DNA from: Dolomitihabitans soli
Lineage (GTDB): Bacteria > Actinomycetota > Actinomycetes > Streptosporangiales > Streptosporangiaceae
DNA: 64,000 bases
NCBI RefSeq assembly: GCF_022213955.1
Contig: NZ_JAKNTW010000039.1
Span: 51,210-115,209, forward strand
Reading direction: 5' to 3'
This document shows, one piece after another, positions 25,399 through 34,617 of the stretch. Within the stretch, counting starts at the first letter, position 1; each line of letters opens with the position of its first letter. A model generated the notes under the pieces. It did not search any database. It saw only the letters and a list, made by a program, of their open reading frames with translations, and had not been told where the DNA came from. The position numbers and the translations under genes were made by a program.

Positions 25399-28257
25399 AT
25401 GGGTCGGACGGTGAGCCCCGTCTTCGTGGGACGGGAAGCCGAGTTAGGCACGCTCACCGAGGCGTTCGAGGAGTCGCGTAAGCGCTCGGCCGCCGCCGTG
25501 CTCCTGGGCGGCGAGGCCGGCGTGGGCAAGAGCCGCCTGCTGGGCAAGTTCACCGAGCAGGCCGCCGCCGACGGCGCGCACGTGATCGTCGGCGGTTGCG
25601 TCGAATTGTCCACCGAAGGTCTCGCCTACGCCCCGTTCACCGCCGCGCTCCGCCAGCTCGTCCGCGAGATGGGCACCGACGAGGTGTCCGCCCTGCTGCC
25701 CGACGGCGCGGACCGCGACCTGGCCAGGCTGCTGCCCGAGTTCGGCGAGCCCAACGGCGACACCGAGACCGACAACGCGCGGGCCCGGCTGTTCGAGCAG
25801 GTCCTCACCCTGCTGGAGCGGCTGGCCGAGCGCAGGCCCGTGGTGCTGGTGATCGAGGACATCCACTGGGCGGACAGATCCAGCCGCGACCTGATCGCCT
25901 TCCTGAGCCGCAACCTGCGCACCGCCCCCGTGCTGATGCTGCTCACCTTCCGCTCCGACGACCTGCACCGCCAGCACCCCCTGCGGCCCGTGCTGGTCGA
26001 GCTGTGCCGTGTCGACGGCGTCGTCAGGCTGGAGCTGCCCCGCCTCACCCACGACGAGGTGGCCGCCCAGATGGCCGGGATCCTGGGCGCCACACCCGAG
26101 TACCGCAAGGTCGCCAAGGTCTACGAACGCAGCGAGGGCATCCCGTTGTTCGTCGAGGCGCTGCTCGAGGCGGGCGCCGAGTGCACCTTCCCCGAGTCGC
26201 TGCACGATCTGATCATCGGTTCGGTCGAGAGGCTCCCCGAGGACACGCAGCGGGTGCTGCGCACCGCCGCCGCCGGCGGGATCAGGATCGGCCACGCGCT
26301 GCTCTCCGCCGTCAGCGGCCTGGCCGACGCCGATCTGGAGAGCGCGCTCCGCCCCGCCATCGCGGGCAACGTGATCCAGGTCGCCGACGGCCGCGCCTAC
26401 GTCTTCCGGCACGCGCTGATCCGCGAGGCCGTCCACGACGAGTTGCTCCCCGGCGAGCACACCCGGCTGCACGCCAGGTTCGCCGAGGAGATCGACCGCG
26501 ACCGCACCCTGGTGCCTCCCGGCCGCGCCGCCATCGAGATCGCCCACCACTGGTACTCCGCGCGCAACGACCCCTGGGCGCTCTCCTCGGCCTGGGAGGC
26601 GGCGGGCAAGGCCGCCAGGGCCTTCGCCTACACCGAGCAGATGCAGCTCCTCGAACGCGTCCTCGCCCTCTGGGAGAAGGTGCCCGACGCGGCGGCCCGC
26701 ACCGGCACCGACCACACGACGATCCTGGAGCTGGCCTCCGAGGCCGCCCACGCCAGCGGCGAGATCGACCGGGGGACGAAGTTCGTCAAGGGCGCGCTCG
26801 CCGAGCTCGACGAGAAGGCCGAGCCCGAGCGGGTCGCCGAGCTGGTCGTCCGGCTCTCACTGTTCCAGCGGCAGAAACTCAAGCCCGGGTCGTTGCGCAA
26901 CCTCCGCTACGCCGCCGACCTGGTGCCGTCGCCGGGGGCCGCGCGCGCCCGGGTGCTCGCCAAACTGGGCTCCGCGCTGATGTTCGGCGGCGAGACCGTC
27001 GAGGGCAGCATGCTCACCCAGGAGGCGCTGAGCATCGCCAGGAGCCTGGGCGACGAGGGTGAGGAGGCCGAGCTCCTGATCAACCTCGCGATCGGCCAGT
27101 CCATCGCCGGCCGGCTGGAGGAGACCATCGTCACCAACGAGCGCGCCCGGACGATCGGCGCGCGTCTCGGCTCCGGCGGGCTCGTGCTCAGAGCCATGGG
27201 CAACAACGTCGACGCCCTGAACAACCTCGGCCGCTCGGAGGAGGCCGTGGCCCTGGCGGTCGAGGGCGAGAAGCTCGCCAGGAAGTACGGCAGATACCGC
27301 CTCGACGGCATCTTCATGGCGAACAACCGCGCCGAGGCGCTGGAGACCCTGGGCCGCTGGGACGAGGCACTCGAAGCGATCGAGGCCGCCCTCACCAGGG
27401 ATCCCGTGCTGCGGACCCGCCACCACCTGCTGCGGCTCAAGGCCGACATCCTCGCCGACCGAGGCGAGACCGGCGCCCTCGAACCCCTCCTGGTCGAGGT
27501 GAACGCCTTCGCCACCGGCCACCCCGACGAGTTCACCCAGGAGGCGATGGCCAACATCCGGCTGCTGATGTCGTGGCACCAACTGCGCGGCGAGCCGCTC
27601 TCCGCCCTCGAGGTGGCCGAGCGCTCGCTCAACGGGGCGATCATCTCCAGCAAGGCCATGCTCGGCTGGCGGCTTCTCGCGCACATCTGCACCCTCTGCG
27701 AGACCGCCGCCCCCTTCGCCCCCGATCAGGCCGCCGCCGTACGAACCGCGACGCGCGAGGTGATGGCCATACTCAACGTGGACGGCCCGGTCGCCGAGGC
27801 GTATCAACGCGCCTGCGTCGGCGACCACGACGACGCCGCCGCGGCCTTCGAGCGCCTCGGCCGCCCGCACCCGATGGCCAAGAACCTCCTCCTCGCCGCG
27901 TCCGCCGTCGCCTCGACCGACCGCGAAGGCGCCGCGACCCGCCTCCGCCAGGCCCACCCCATCGCCGTCTCGCTCGGCGCCACCCCCCTCGTCGACGACA
28001 TCGGGTCCCTGGCCCGTCGCATCGGCGCCCCTCTCACCACCGCCCAGGAACCGGCCGCCGAGCTGCTCACGCCGCGCGAGCTCGAAGTCCTCCGCCTCGT
28101 CGCCAAGGGCCAGTCCAACCGCGACATCGCCGCCGAGCTCTTCATCTCCGCCAAGACGGTGAGCGTGCACGTCTCCAACATCCTCGGCAAACTCCGCGTC
28201 TCCAGCCGCACCGAGGCCACCGCCGCCGCCCACCGCCTCACCCTCCTCACCCCGTAA
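25399..28257 (+). CDS. Large LuxR-family regulator with N-terminal AAA ATPase
   Basis: About 952 residues. PVFVGREAELGTLTEAF begins an AAA/STAND-type ATPase with Walker A GGEAGVGKSRLLGKF and Walker B VVLVIEDIHWADRSSRD. A long helical TPR-like middle follows (for example ALNNLGRSEEAVALAVEGEK). The C-terminal LuxR helix-turn-helix is LTPRELEVLRLVAKGQSNRD and ELFISAKTVSVHVSNILGKL. Such LAL-type proteins activate gene clusters on binding a ligand and ATP; the target is unknown. Three ATGs compete (25384, 25396, 25399); the last is best spaced from GGAAG. Confidence 0.92.
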   Translation: MGRTVSPVFVGREAELGTLTEAFEESRKRSAAAVLLGGEAGVGKSRLLGKFTEQAAADGAHVIVGGCVELSTEGLAYAPFTAALRQLVREMGTDEVSALLPDGADRDLARLLPEFGEPNGDTETDNARARLFEQVLTLLERLAERRPVVLVIEDIHWADRSSRDLIAFLSRNLRTAPVLMLLTFRSDDLHRQHPLRPVLVELCRVDGVVRLELPRLTHDEVAAQMAGILGATPEYRKVAKVYERSEGIPLFVEALLEAGAECTFPESLHDLIIGSVERLPEDTQRVLRTAAAGGIRIGHALLSAVSGLADADLESALRPAIAGNVIQVADGRAYVFRHALIREAVHDELLPGEHTRLHARFAEEIDRDRTLVPPGRAAIEIAHHWYSARNDPWALSSAWEAAGKAARAFAYTEQMQLLERVLALWEKVPDAAARTGTDHTTILELASEAAHASGEIDRGTKFVKGALAELDEKAEPERVAELVVRLSLFQRQKLKPGSLRNLRYAADLVPSPGAARARVLAKLGSALMFGGETVEGSMLTQEALSIARSLGDEGEEAELLINLAIGQSIAGRLEETIVTNERARTIGARLGSGGLVLRAMGNNVDALNNLGRSEEAVALAVEGEKLARKYGRYRLDGIFMANNRAEALETLGRWDEALEAIEAALTRDPVLRTRHHLLRLKADILADRGETGALEPLLVEVNAFATGHPDEFTQEAMANIRLLMSWHQLRGEPLSALEVAERSLNGAIISSKAMLGWRLLAHICTLCETAAPFAPDQAAAVRTATREVMAILNVDGPVAEAYQRACVGDHDDAAAAFERLGRPHPMAKNLLLAASAVASTDREGAATRLRQAHPIAVSLGATPLVDDIGSLARRIGAPLTTAQEPAAELLTPRELEVLRLVAKGQSNRDIAAELFISAKTVSVHVSNILGKLRVSSRTEATAAAHRLTLLTP

Positions 28258-28629
28258 CCCCCCATCACGACCGAGAACGTACGGCAGGCCACCCCGCCGC
28301 CAACCGCCGCCGACAGCCGGGCTCCGCGGATCCACGCCACTCCAGCGGCTGCGGCCGGGGTCCGTTACGCCTCGCCCCTTGACGATCTCCGCTGGTTTTC
28401 CAGGGCAAGCGGGGTACGGGTTCGGCGGCTCCGTGGGCGAGGGCGTGCACGGCGGGGCGGAGGAGGCCGGTCCTCCACCTTGGCGAATCAGAGGGTCCGG
28501 TCATCGAATGGCTACAAGTGGTGTTGCTCTTCGAGAGATCGGCACAGAATCATGCCGGGTTCGGCCATGACTTACCTGCGGGGTGCGGTTCGTCGCCCAG
28601 CTCGGGTACCGAGACCCGAGACATCTCTT
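28258..28629. other. Gap without a supported gene
   Basis: 372 bases between the LuxR regulator and the Cys-patterned protein. The second gene's frame is open upstream to 28480, so its start may lie within this gap (for example ATG 28567). No other motif, RNA gene or clear hairpin was seen. Confidence 0.4.
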
Positions 28630-29169
28630 ATGTTGGGGGCCAGGGTGGCAGGCGAGCCGATCTCACTGGATGAACTGCTGACGCACCAGGACGAAGCGAG
28701 TTCGCTGTCGACGATCGAGGCTGTTCCCGACGATCCCGACCGGGTCATGATCACCCCGTTCACGCCCGGCCTGGGATGCCTCTGCTCCCACGCCTTCTCG
28801 GTGCCGAAGGAGACCATAGACTCCGTCACGACCACCGACAAGGTCAAGGACTGCTGCGGCAAGATGCTGATGGTGGTCGAGATCTCCTTCGCCGATCCCA
28901 TCCTGAACGACGTCTACCGGCAGATCAGCGACTCGGCCCGGACGATGGCGGAGCCTCGGCGAAGCGCGGGCGCAGCGGAACACGAGAGCTGGTCCGCATA
29001 CGGCGGGCCGTCGAAGTCCATCTGCCAACTGGAGCATCGGGAATGCGTCCGTAGCTGCGCCAGGCACTACCATCCCAACACCTACGCGTACCGCCGGTGC
29101 GTCGAATTCTGCGACGACGCCCTCCTCGAGTGCGAGTCCCATCACTACGCCGGCCACCATCGTTTCTGA
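28630..29169 (+). CDS. Unknown protein with a symmetric twin CX3C pattern
   Basis: About 179 residues, no family recognised. The N-terminal part is acidic (EPISLDELLTHQDEASSL) with an early GLGCLCSH and KDCCGKM. The C-terminal 40 residues show a symmetric spacing: CX6CX3C, 13 residues, then CX3CX6C (ICQLEHRECVRSC ... RRCVEFCDDALLEC), ending in a His-rich HHYAGHHRF. Such twin CX3C motifs can form a disulfide-stapled helical hairpin or bind metal. There is no signal peptide. Start uncertain (28630 or 28567); ribosome-binding site weak. Confidence 0.6.
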   Translation: MLGARVAGEPISLDELLTHQDEASSLSTIEAVPDDPDRVMITPFTPGLGCLCSHAFSVPKETIDSVTTTDKVKDCCGKMLMVVEISFADPILNDVYRQISDSARTMAEPRRSAGAAEHESWSAYGGPSKSICQLEHRECVRSCARHYHPNTYAYRRCVEFCDDALLECESHHYAGHHRF

Positions 29170-29248
29170 CCCCTTCCCAGCGGCCGGGGGAGGCCGAACA
29201 TCGCGCCCGGCGTGAACCTGCCGGACCTCGGCGAGGCCGGGCAAGCCG

Positions 29249-29815
29249 TCAGACCAGCGCGTCGACGATCAGGACCACGCCGAAGATCGCGAACGCGGCG
29301 GCGGCCCCGTAACGGATGATCTTCTCGGGGAGGTGCTTCCCGAGCATGCGGCCCACCATGATCGCGAGAGCGTCGGCCGCGACCATGCCGACCGTGGAAC
29401 CGATCCAGGTTCCGAGCCATCCATGCTGGGTGGCGAGGGTGATCGTGGCGAGCATCGTCTTGTCGCCGAGTTCGGCGAGGAAGAAGGCGACGCCGACGGC
29501 GATGATGGCGGACCGGGTGGTGCGGGTGGCCTTCTGCGATTCCTCGTCGGTGAGTTCGTCGCCGCGGAGGGTCCACAGGGCGAAGCCGAGGAAGGCGATG
29601 CCCGCGATGACGGCGATCGTGGTGGTCGGGAGCAGATCACCGGCGAAGCCGCCGAGGGCCACGCTGGCCAGGTGGACCAGTGCGGTGGCGAGGGTGATTC
29701 CGGCGAGTACCGGCCAGGGTTTGAACCTGGTGGCGAAGGTCATCGCCATGAGCTGGCTCTTGTCGCCGAGTTCGGCTACGAAGATCACGACAAGGCTGAT
29801 CCAGAACGCTTCCAA
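29249..29815 (-). CDS. GDT1/TMEM165-family (UPF0016) cation transporter, probable Mn2+ exporter
   Basis: About 188 residues and six predicted helices in two repeats. Each repeat carries the family signature E-x-G-D-K-[ST]: FVAELGDKSQLMAMTFATRF and FLAELGDKTMLATITLATQ. The family moves Mn2+ or Ca2+ against protons. I start it at TTG 29815 (EAFWISLVVIFVAELGDKS), as relatives begin there; a GTG at 29863 would add a basic extension. A yybP-ykoY manganese riboswitch lies upstream, which supports Mn2+ as substrate. Confidence 0.9.
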   Translation of the reverse strand: MEAFWISLVVIFVAELGDKSQLMAMTFATRFKPWPVLAGITLATALVHLASVALGGFAGDLLPTTTIAVIAGIAFLGFALWTLRGDELTDEESQKATRTTRSAIIAVGVAFFLAELGDKTMLATITLATQHGWLGTWIGSTVGMVAADALAIMVGRMLGKHLPEKIIRYGAAAAFAIFGVVLIVDALV

Positions 29816-29899
29816 GGGGGACTCTCGCCCTTTCCTCCGGCGCGGCCGGGCCAGAGCGAGCACCCGGGGAGTTCGGGCATGCTTCGGCCCGGCAGCGGA

Positions 29900-30003
29900 T
29901 AACGGCTGCCAGACCGAAGGTCTCGTCCGCCTTCGTCAGGCCCGCGTGACCGGGCGCCGGAGCGCCAGTATGTCGATCACGCGATTGGGACTACTCCCCC
30001 TCG
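29900..30003 (-). ncRNA. yybP-ykoY family manganese riboswitch
   Basis: The minus-strand leader of the transporter gene contains the conserved elements in order: GGGGGAGTAGTCCC at its 5' end (about 30000-29987), GACATACTGGC, then GACGAGACCTTCGGTCTGGC. These match the paired loops of the yybP-ykoY Mn2+-sensing RNA. It lies about 85 bases ahead of the start codon. Binding of Mn2+ would turn the exporter on. Boundaries are approximate. Confidence 0.85.
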
Positions 30004-30042
30004 GGTGTTTCCACCTGACTCTAACATCCGTTGCGCACGGGC

Positions 30043-31086
30043 CTATTCCGCGAGGGAGAGCCCGATCATCACCGGCTCGTTGACCAGGGTGACGCCGAAC
30101 TTCTCCAGCACGCCGTCGCGCACTTCGCGGGCGAGGTCGAGCAGATGCCGCGCCGTACCGGATGTTTCGGGGTTCGTCAGGGCGAGGGTGTGCTTGGTGG
30201 AGATCCGCACCGGGCCCCGGCGGTATCCCTTGGGGAAACCGGCCTGCTCGATCAGCCACGCCGCGGGAACCTTGACCGTCCCCTCGGGGGTGGCCCAGCG
30301 GGGGAACCCGGCGGCGCGCGACTCCAGCTCGGCGGCCTGCGAAGGGGTCAGGATCGGATTGGTGAAGAAGGAACCGGCGCTACGGGTGTCCGGATCGCCC
30401 GGATCGAGCACCATCCCCTTCGACCGCCGCAACGCGAGCACCGCCGTACGGGCGTCGGCCAGCGGCACCCTCTCGCCGAGCGGGACCCCGAGCCGACCGG
30501 CCAGCTCCTTGTAGGCGACCGGGCCCGACAGCGGCGATCGGGCCAGGGAGAAGGTCACCGCGAGCACCAGATGGCGCTCCAGGTCGGCCTTGAAGGCGCT
30601 GTGCCGGTAGGCGAACCCGCACTCCGCCGCGCCGATCTCGCGGACCTCGCCGGTGACCCGGTCGAGGACGCGCACGCGTACGATCGTCTCGGAGACATCC
30701 TGCCCGTAGGCGCCGACATTCTGGATCGGGGTCGAACCGAGCAGCCCGGGAATGCCCGAAAGGCACTCGATGCCCGACCAGCCTTCGGCGACGCTCCGCG
30801 CGACCAGCGTGTCCCAGTCTTCCCCGCTCTCCGCGGTCACCAGCACCCGGTCGCCGTCCTCCGCGATCCGGACCCCACGCGAGGCGACGTGCACGACCGT
30901 GCCGTCGAACCCGTCGTCGGAGACGACCAGGTTGCTGCCGCCGCCCAGCACCAGCACCGGCCCCTCGGCCTCGGTGACCGCCGAGACGAGCTCCGCCGCC
31001 GAGGTCGCCTCGACGAACGTGCGGGCCACCCCGCCCAGCCCCAACGTGGTGTACGGCCCGAGCCGTACGCCTGACAACCGCTTCAT
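30043..31086 (-). CDS. murB: UDP-N-acetylenolpyruvoylglucosamine reductase MurB
   Basis: 347 residues, FAD-dependent enzyme of peptidoglycan precursor synthesis. Signatures are YTTLGLGGVARTFVEATSAA, GPVLVLGGGSNLVVSDDGFD, GWSGIECLSGIPGLLGSTPI, NVGAYGQDV, CGFAYRHSAFK and DPDTRSAGSFFTNPIL, where the Ser of RSAGSFFTNP is the acid catalyst. ATG 31086 is preferred. Part of the conserved actinobacterial murB-hadB-hadA-rpmG-tRNA block. Confidence 0.96.
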   Translation of the reverse strand: MKRLSGVRLGPYTTLGLGGVARTFVEATSAAELVSAVTEAEGPVLVLGGGSNLVVSDDGFDGTVVHVASRGVRIAEDGDRVLVTAESGEDWDTLVARSVAEGWSGIECLSGIPGLLGSTPIQNVGAYGQDVSETIVRVRVLDRVTGEVREIGAAECGFAYRHSAFKADLERHLVLAVTFSLARSPLSGPVAYKELAGRLGVPLGERVPLADARTAVLALRRSKGMVLDPGDPDTRSAGSFFTNPILTPSQAAELESRAAGFPRWATPEGTVKVPAAWLIEQAGFPKGYRRGPVRISTKHTLALTNPETSGTARHLLDLAREVRDGVLEKFGVTLVNEPVMIGLSLAE

Positions 31087-31173
31087 GCATTTCCCCAACG
31101 CGCTGAGACCGACCTGGCCAGCCTAAGGGGCACGCAGCAGATGGAGCCACGCGGTCGGCCCGCCGCCGGTCGC

Positions 31174-31602
31174 TCAGGCGAGCTGGACGACCGCCCGCGC
31201 TCTGGACAGCACGCGTGAGTCACCCGACTTGGCGGTCAGCATGACCACGACCCGCTTGTCGTCGAGCTTCTCGGTCACCACGCCGCTCACCGTGATCGTC
31301 GCGCCCTCGTCGTCGTCGGGGACGACCACCATCGAGGAGAACCGGACGCCGTAGTCGACCACGGCCGCGGGATCGCCGGCCCAGTCCGTGACGAACCGGC
31401 CGCCCTGCGCCATGGTGAACATGCCGTGCGCGATGACGTCGGGCAGGCCGACGGTCTTCGCGAAGCGCTCGTTCCAGTGGATGGGATTGAAGTCGCCGGA
31501 CGCCCCGGCGTACATCACCAGGTTGACCCTGCGCACGGGGTAGTCGACGGGCTTGATCTCGAGGCCGGACTCGACCTCGTCGTACTTGATCGTCGCGGTC
31601 AT
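31174..31602 (-). CDS. hadB: MaoC-like (3R)-hydroxyacyl-ACP dehydratase subunit HadB
   Basis: 142 residues. The hotdog-fold hydratase motif is YAGASGDFNPIHWNERFAK, with the catalytic Asp and His in DFNPIH, followed by VIAHGMFTMAQGGRFVTDW. It pairs with the upstream HadA protein, which lacks the full motif, to form the active dehydratase of fatty-acid synthesis. It starts 2 bases after the hadA stop. Confidence 0.92.
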   Translation of the reverse strand: MTATIKYDEVESGLEIKPVDYPVRRVNLVMYAGASGDFNPIHWNERFAKTVGLPDVIAHGMFTMAQGGRFVTDWAGDPAAVVDYGVRFSSMVVVPDDDEGATITVSGVVTEKLDDKRVVVMLTAKSGDSRVLSRARAVVQLA

Positions 31603-31604
31603 GG

Positions 31605-32054
31605 CTAGGCTGCTCCCCCGCGCTCGACGATGGTGTTGTACGTGGTGCAGACGGGCTCGCCGGCGACGGTCGTCACATCGCTCCGCACCGTCAGCATCTC
31701 GTTGCGCCCGACGGTGCGGATGTCGGTGATCGTCGAGTCGTAGACCAGCTCGTCACCCGCGTAGATCGGCCGGATGTACTCGAACCGCTGTTCGCCGTGG
31801 ACCACCATCGCGAAGTTCAGGCCCAGTTCGGGATCGACCAGCGCCTCTCCCGCTCCCGAGAGGCTGAACACGATCGGAAACGTCGGAGGTGCCACCACGT
31901 CAGGGTGGCCGGCCTCGCGCGCGGCCTCCTGGTCGCGGGAGATCGGGTTCGTGTCCCCGATCGCCGCCGCGAACTCCCTGATCTTCACCCGGCTGACCTC
32001 GTAGGAAGCGGACTGCTTGTAGGTCCGTCCGACGAACTCACGATTCAACGGCAT
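31605..32054 (-). CDS. hadA: MaoC-like dehydratase subunit HadA
   Basis: 149 residues from ATG 32054, with AAAGGAG 9 bases upstream. The hotdog N-terminal domain reads REFVGRTYKQSASYEVSRVK, IREFAAAIGDTNPISRD, VVAPPTFPIVFSL and FEYIRPIYAGDELVYDSTIT. The catalytic motif is degenerate (DTNPIS instead of D-x4-H), as is typical for the A subunit. It acts with HadB. The family is best known from mycolic acid synthesis, but this operon is conserved in actinomycetes without mycolates. Confidence 0.92.
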   Translation of the reverse strand: MPLNREFVGRTYKQSASYEVSRVKIREFAAAIGDTNPISRDQEAAREAGHPDVVAPPTFPIVFSLSGAGEALVDPELGLNFAMVVHGEQRFEYIRPIYAGDELVYDSTITDIRTVGRNEMLTVRSDVTTVAGEPVCTTYNTIVERGGAA

Positions 32055-32188
32055 CGTGCAGAGCTCCTTTGCGCTCTCCTGCATTCCGCATGAAGACACG
32101 ACAAACCGGCGCCCGTCGGGACGCCGGTCGTACGCAGTCTTCGAGTGTCGCTGAAGCAGCCGCTCACGGCCACCACGCGCAGTGAACC

Positions 32189-32353
32189 CTAGCGGGTCTC
32201 GCGGTGGGCCTGGTGCGTCTTGCAGTTGGGGCAGTACTTCTTCAGCTCAAGCCGGTCCGGGTCGTTGCGCCGGTTCTTCCGCGTGATGTAGTTGCGGTGC
32301 TTGCACTCCTGGCAGGCCAGCGTGATCTTCGGCCTAACGTCGGTGGCAGCCAC
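32189..32353 (-). CDS. rpmG: 50S ribosomal protein L33
   Basis: 54 residues from GTG 32353, with AAAGG upstream. [20 protein letters not shown] and [18 protein letters not shown] contain both CxxC pairs (CQEC, CPNC), so this is the zinc-binding L33 form. It lies between hadA and tRNA-Met, as in other actinomycetes. Confidence 0.97.
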   Translation of the reverse strand: MAATDVRPKITLACQECKHRNYITRKNRRNDPDRLELKKYCPNCKTHQAHRETR

Positions 32354-32434
32354 GTGGGAGTGCCTTTCTACGTTTGGGACAGGTGGACAACCCACCCCCA
32401 GGTCGCCTCGTGAGGAGGGACCCGGGAAGGGTAG

Positions 32435-32508
32435 TAGCGGAGGCCGGACTTGAACCGGCGACACAGCGATTATGAGCCGCTTGCTCTGCCTGACTGAGCT
32501 ACTCCGCC
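32435..32508 (-). tRNA. tRNA-Met (CAT)
   Basis: On the minus strand the acceptor GGCGGAG pairs with CTCCGCT (one G-T wobble). The D arm is GCTCAGTCAGGCAGAGC, the anticodon loop CTCATAA holds CAT, and the T arm is CCGGTTCAAGTCCGG. The CCA end is not encoded. The position just before rpmG is conserved in actinomycetes, where this is the elongator tRNA-Met. Confidence 0.95.
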
Positions 32509-33158
32509 TGGAGGCCGGCAAAACAAACCGGCACCCAAGAATACCCGACCTCCGCGTGTGCCGTGGCACAGCGATCAGGCGGGAACGTCGCTCAAACCAA
32601 AGGCCCCAACCAGCAGGTCAGGGCCCAAGAACGATCGAGCCCCTCATGGAACCCACCACGGAGATCCGGTCTTGGCTGCCGCCAGGGCAGATTCCTCAAG
32701 GTGTCGACCAGACTACCAGCGCCCGCTTCCCGCCGCGAACCGGTACCTCCCCTCCCCACTTCGCTCAGCGAGAACGTGAACGGACGCCAACCCCGCTGGT
32801 TCGCCTCTGAGGGGTGGGAACCCTGGCCTTCTCGCTCGAAGGAAGGCGGCGGGAGGCTGGGACCGATCCTCGCTCCCGGCACCGACCGCGTGGACGACGT
32901 GATCGTCTGCGTGGCGATCCTTGCGAGCAGGGCGAACCGGCCGCCGGAGCGCGTACCCGGTCCATCTGACGCACGGACGTCTCCACAAATCGCATAAAGC
33001 ACCTTTCAAGAATATAACGGACGGACATAAATGCTTAAACAGCATCATAAGTGCGCTCAATACCGCTAATTTGGAGAAGCTTGAGACAAGCTCCGAGGTA
33101 GCCGTCCGGGCAGGGTGGAACGATGGAGGGGGGCATAGGAAAGAACAAGGGGCAAGTC
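32509..33158. other. 650-base gap without a supported gene
   Basis: Several open frames exist here but none has a start, a codon pattern or a motif that I would trust. The part from about 33000 is more AT-rich than its surroundings and probably contains the promoter of the NTF2-like gene. No RNA gene or long inverted repeat was noticed. Confidence 0.4.
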
Positions 33159-33749
33159 ATGAAAATTCGCAGAATAGTGGTCAATGCGATTGTCCTGTTC
33201 ATCGTGGCCGGGGCAATGGCCATGCCGGGCACGCCGGCCCATGCGGGTGATTCCCGCATGACGGAAATCGGGGACCAACGTCCGGCGCTCGGAACTCGGA
33301 GTGCCGTCCCGAGAAGGGCGGACTCGTGCTCGCAGGACAGCAAGAGAATCATCCGCCAGGCCTTCGACGCGTGGCGCCGGGGGACCGGTTCCATCACCGA
33401 CGTGTTCGCTCCCGATATCGTCTGGCGCATCGAGGGACGCTCGCTGGCGTCCAAGGTGTACCGGGGCAAGAAGCAGTTCATGGACGAGGTGATGGCGCCC
33501 TTCGTCGCCCGGTTCAACCGGTCGCCGAACCCGTTCCGCCCGACCCTGATCCATGACCTCCTCTGTGACGACGACACGGTGGTCGTTTACTGGAGCGGTC
33601 GCGGAGTCGCCAACGACGGAAAGACGTACGAGAACAGCTACGCGTGGTTCATGAAGATGCGCGAGGGCAAGGTCGTCAATGGCGTCGCCTTCTACGAAAG
33701 CATTTCCTTCAACGAACTCTGGACCCGCGTCCCTCCGCGCCAAACCTGA
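33159..33749 (+). CDS. Secreted NTF2/SnoaL-like protein
   Basis: About 196 residues from ATG 33159. A signal peptide (KIRRIVVNAIVLFIVAGAMA, cut near AHA) is followed by an NTF2-like fold: IIRQAFDAWRRGTGSITDVF, APDIVWRIEGRS, VYRGKKQFMDEVMAPF, VVVYWSGRGVANDGKTYEN and YAWFMKMREGKVVNGVAFYE. SnoaL-like domains are polyketide cyclases, isomerases or binding proteins. Export is unusual for such enzymes, so ligand binding outside the cell is more likely. Confidence 0.8.
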   Translation: MKIRRIVVNAIVLFIVAGAMAMPGTPAHAGDSRMTEIGDQRPALGTRSAVPRRADSCSQDSKRIIRQAFDAWRRGTGSITDVFAPDIVWRIEGRSLASKVYRGKKQFMDEVMAPFVARFNRSPNPFRPTLIHDLLCDDDTVVVYWSGRGVANDGKTYENSYAWFMKMREGKVVNGVAFYESISFNELWTRVPPRQT

Positions 33750-33817
33750 CGCAGCCCTTTCATGGCGCACGACCATCCGTCCAAGGGCCCACTTTTCTGA
33801 GCGGCCTCAGGACCGTG

Positions 33818-34390
33818 ATGACGGCGCGCTTCCAGGCAAGGACCCGCCTTATGTTCGCAGCCGCCGGCCCGCCTCACCGCAAGATATGCGAACTCTTCGA
33901 CGCCGTCGACGCCGATCGTGACGGCTATGTCGAGTGGGCCGACTACCAACGCCTGATCGACAGGTATCTGTCGGGCTACCACCTCTGCAGGGACGACCGC
34001 AGGGCGATGGCGCTCCAGACGGCCTACGCGCTGTACTGGCAAGAACTGGAGCGCCATGCGGACGGCGGCCGGCGCGTGGACAAGGACGCCTTCGCCATCG
34101 CCCACTGCCTCGTCAACCTCGGCCGCACCTTCCAGGCGCTCAACGGCATCATCCACGCCGTCCTGGACATCACCGACACCACGCACGGCTATCAGATCGG
34201 CGCGGAGAAGTTCGCCCGCCTCCTGCAGGTCCTGGGCATCACCGCACCGGCCGCCGTGGAGTTGTTCGCCCGGTTGGACACCAACGGCGACGGGAGGATC
34301 GGCTGCGAGGAGTTCGCACGGGCGGCTCGGGAGTTCTTCGTCTCGGGGGACCCGGACGCACCCGGCGGCCTCCTCTTCGGCGTCCTGTAA
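33818..34390 (+). CDS. EF-hand calcium-binding protein
   Basis: 190 residues. Two canonical EF-hand loops are visible: DADRDGYVEWAD in the N-terminal third and DTNGDGRIGCEE near the C-terminus. A middle pair is degenerate (DITDTTHGYQIGAEKF). The helix-loop-helix layout resembles calerythrin-type soluble sarcoplasmic proteins of actinomycetes, which buffer or sense calcium in the cytosol. No signal peptide. It starts 68 bases after the previous stop. Confidence 0.88.
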   Translation: MTARFQARTRLMFAAAGPPHRKICELFDAVDADRDGYVEWADYQRLIDRYLSGYHLCRDDRRAMALQTAYALYWQELERHADGGRRVDKDAFAIAHCLVNLGRTFQALNGIIHAVLDITDTTHGYQIGAEKFARLLQVLGITAPAAVELFARLDTNGDGRIGCEEFARAAREFFVSGDPDAPGGLLFGVL

Positions 34391-34518
34391 CCCGTTCCAC
34401 CCGGGACATCCGTATCTGGGCCAAGGCCGGCTCTCGAACCGCCCAGGGCGCTTCTTCGACGGATACCGATGACCTCGACACGGCGGTCTCCGAAAGCTCA
34501 TGACCGACCTTTCGCCCG

Positions 34519-34572
34519 TGCGAACAGTGTGCGCTGTTGCGTACAACCGCTTCCATGCGTACAGTGTTCGCA
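34519..34572 (+). promoter_or_regulatory. Promoter with flanking inverted repeat before the beta-lactamase-family gene
   Basis: TTGCGT (34537-34542) and TACAGT (34560-34565) are separated by 17 bases and read as a -35/-10 pair. They lie inside an imperfect inverted repeat: TGCGAACAGTGTGCGC (34519-34534) and GCGTACAGTGTTCGCA (34557-34572), 14 of 16 matching. A regulator could bind both arms and control the next gene, which starts at 34618. Confidence 0.5.
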
Positions 34573-34617
34573 ACGGAGCACTTCGTACGCTCCGCCCCCC
34601 TGCCGAAGGAGAATGTC

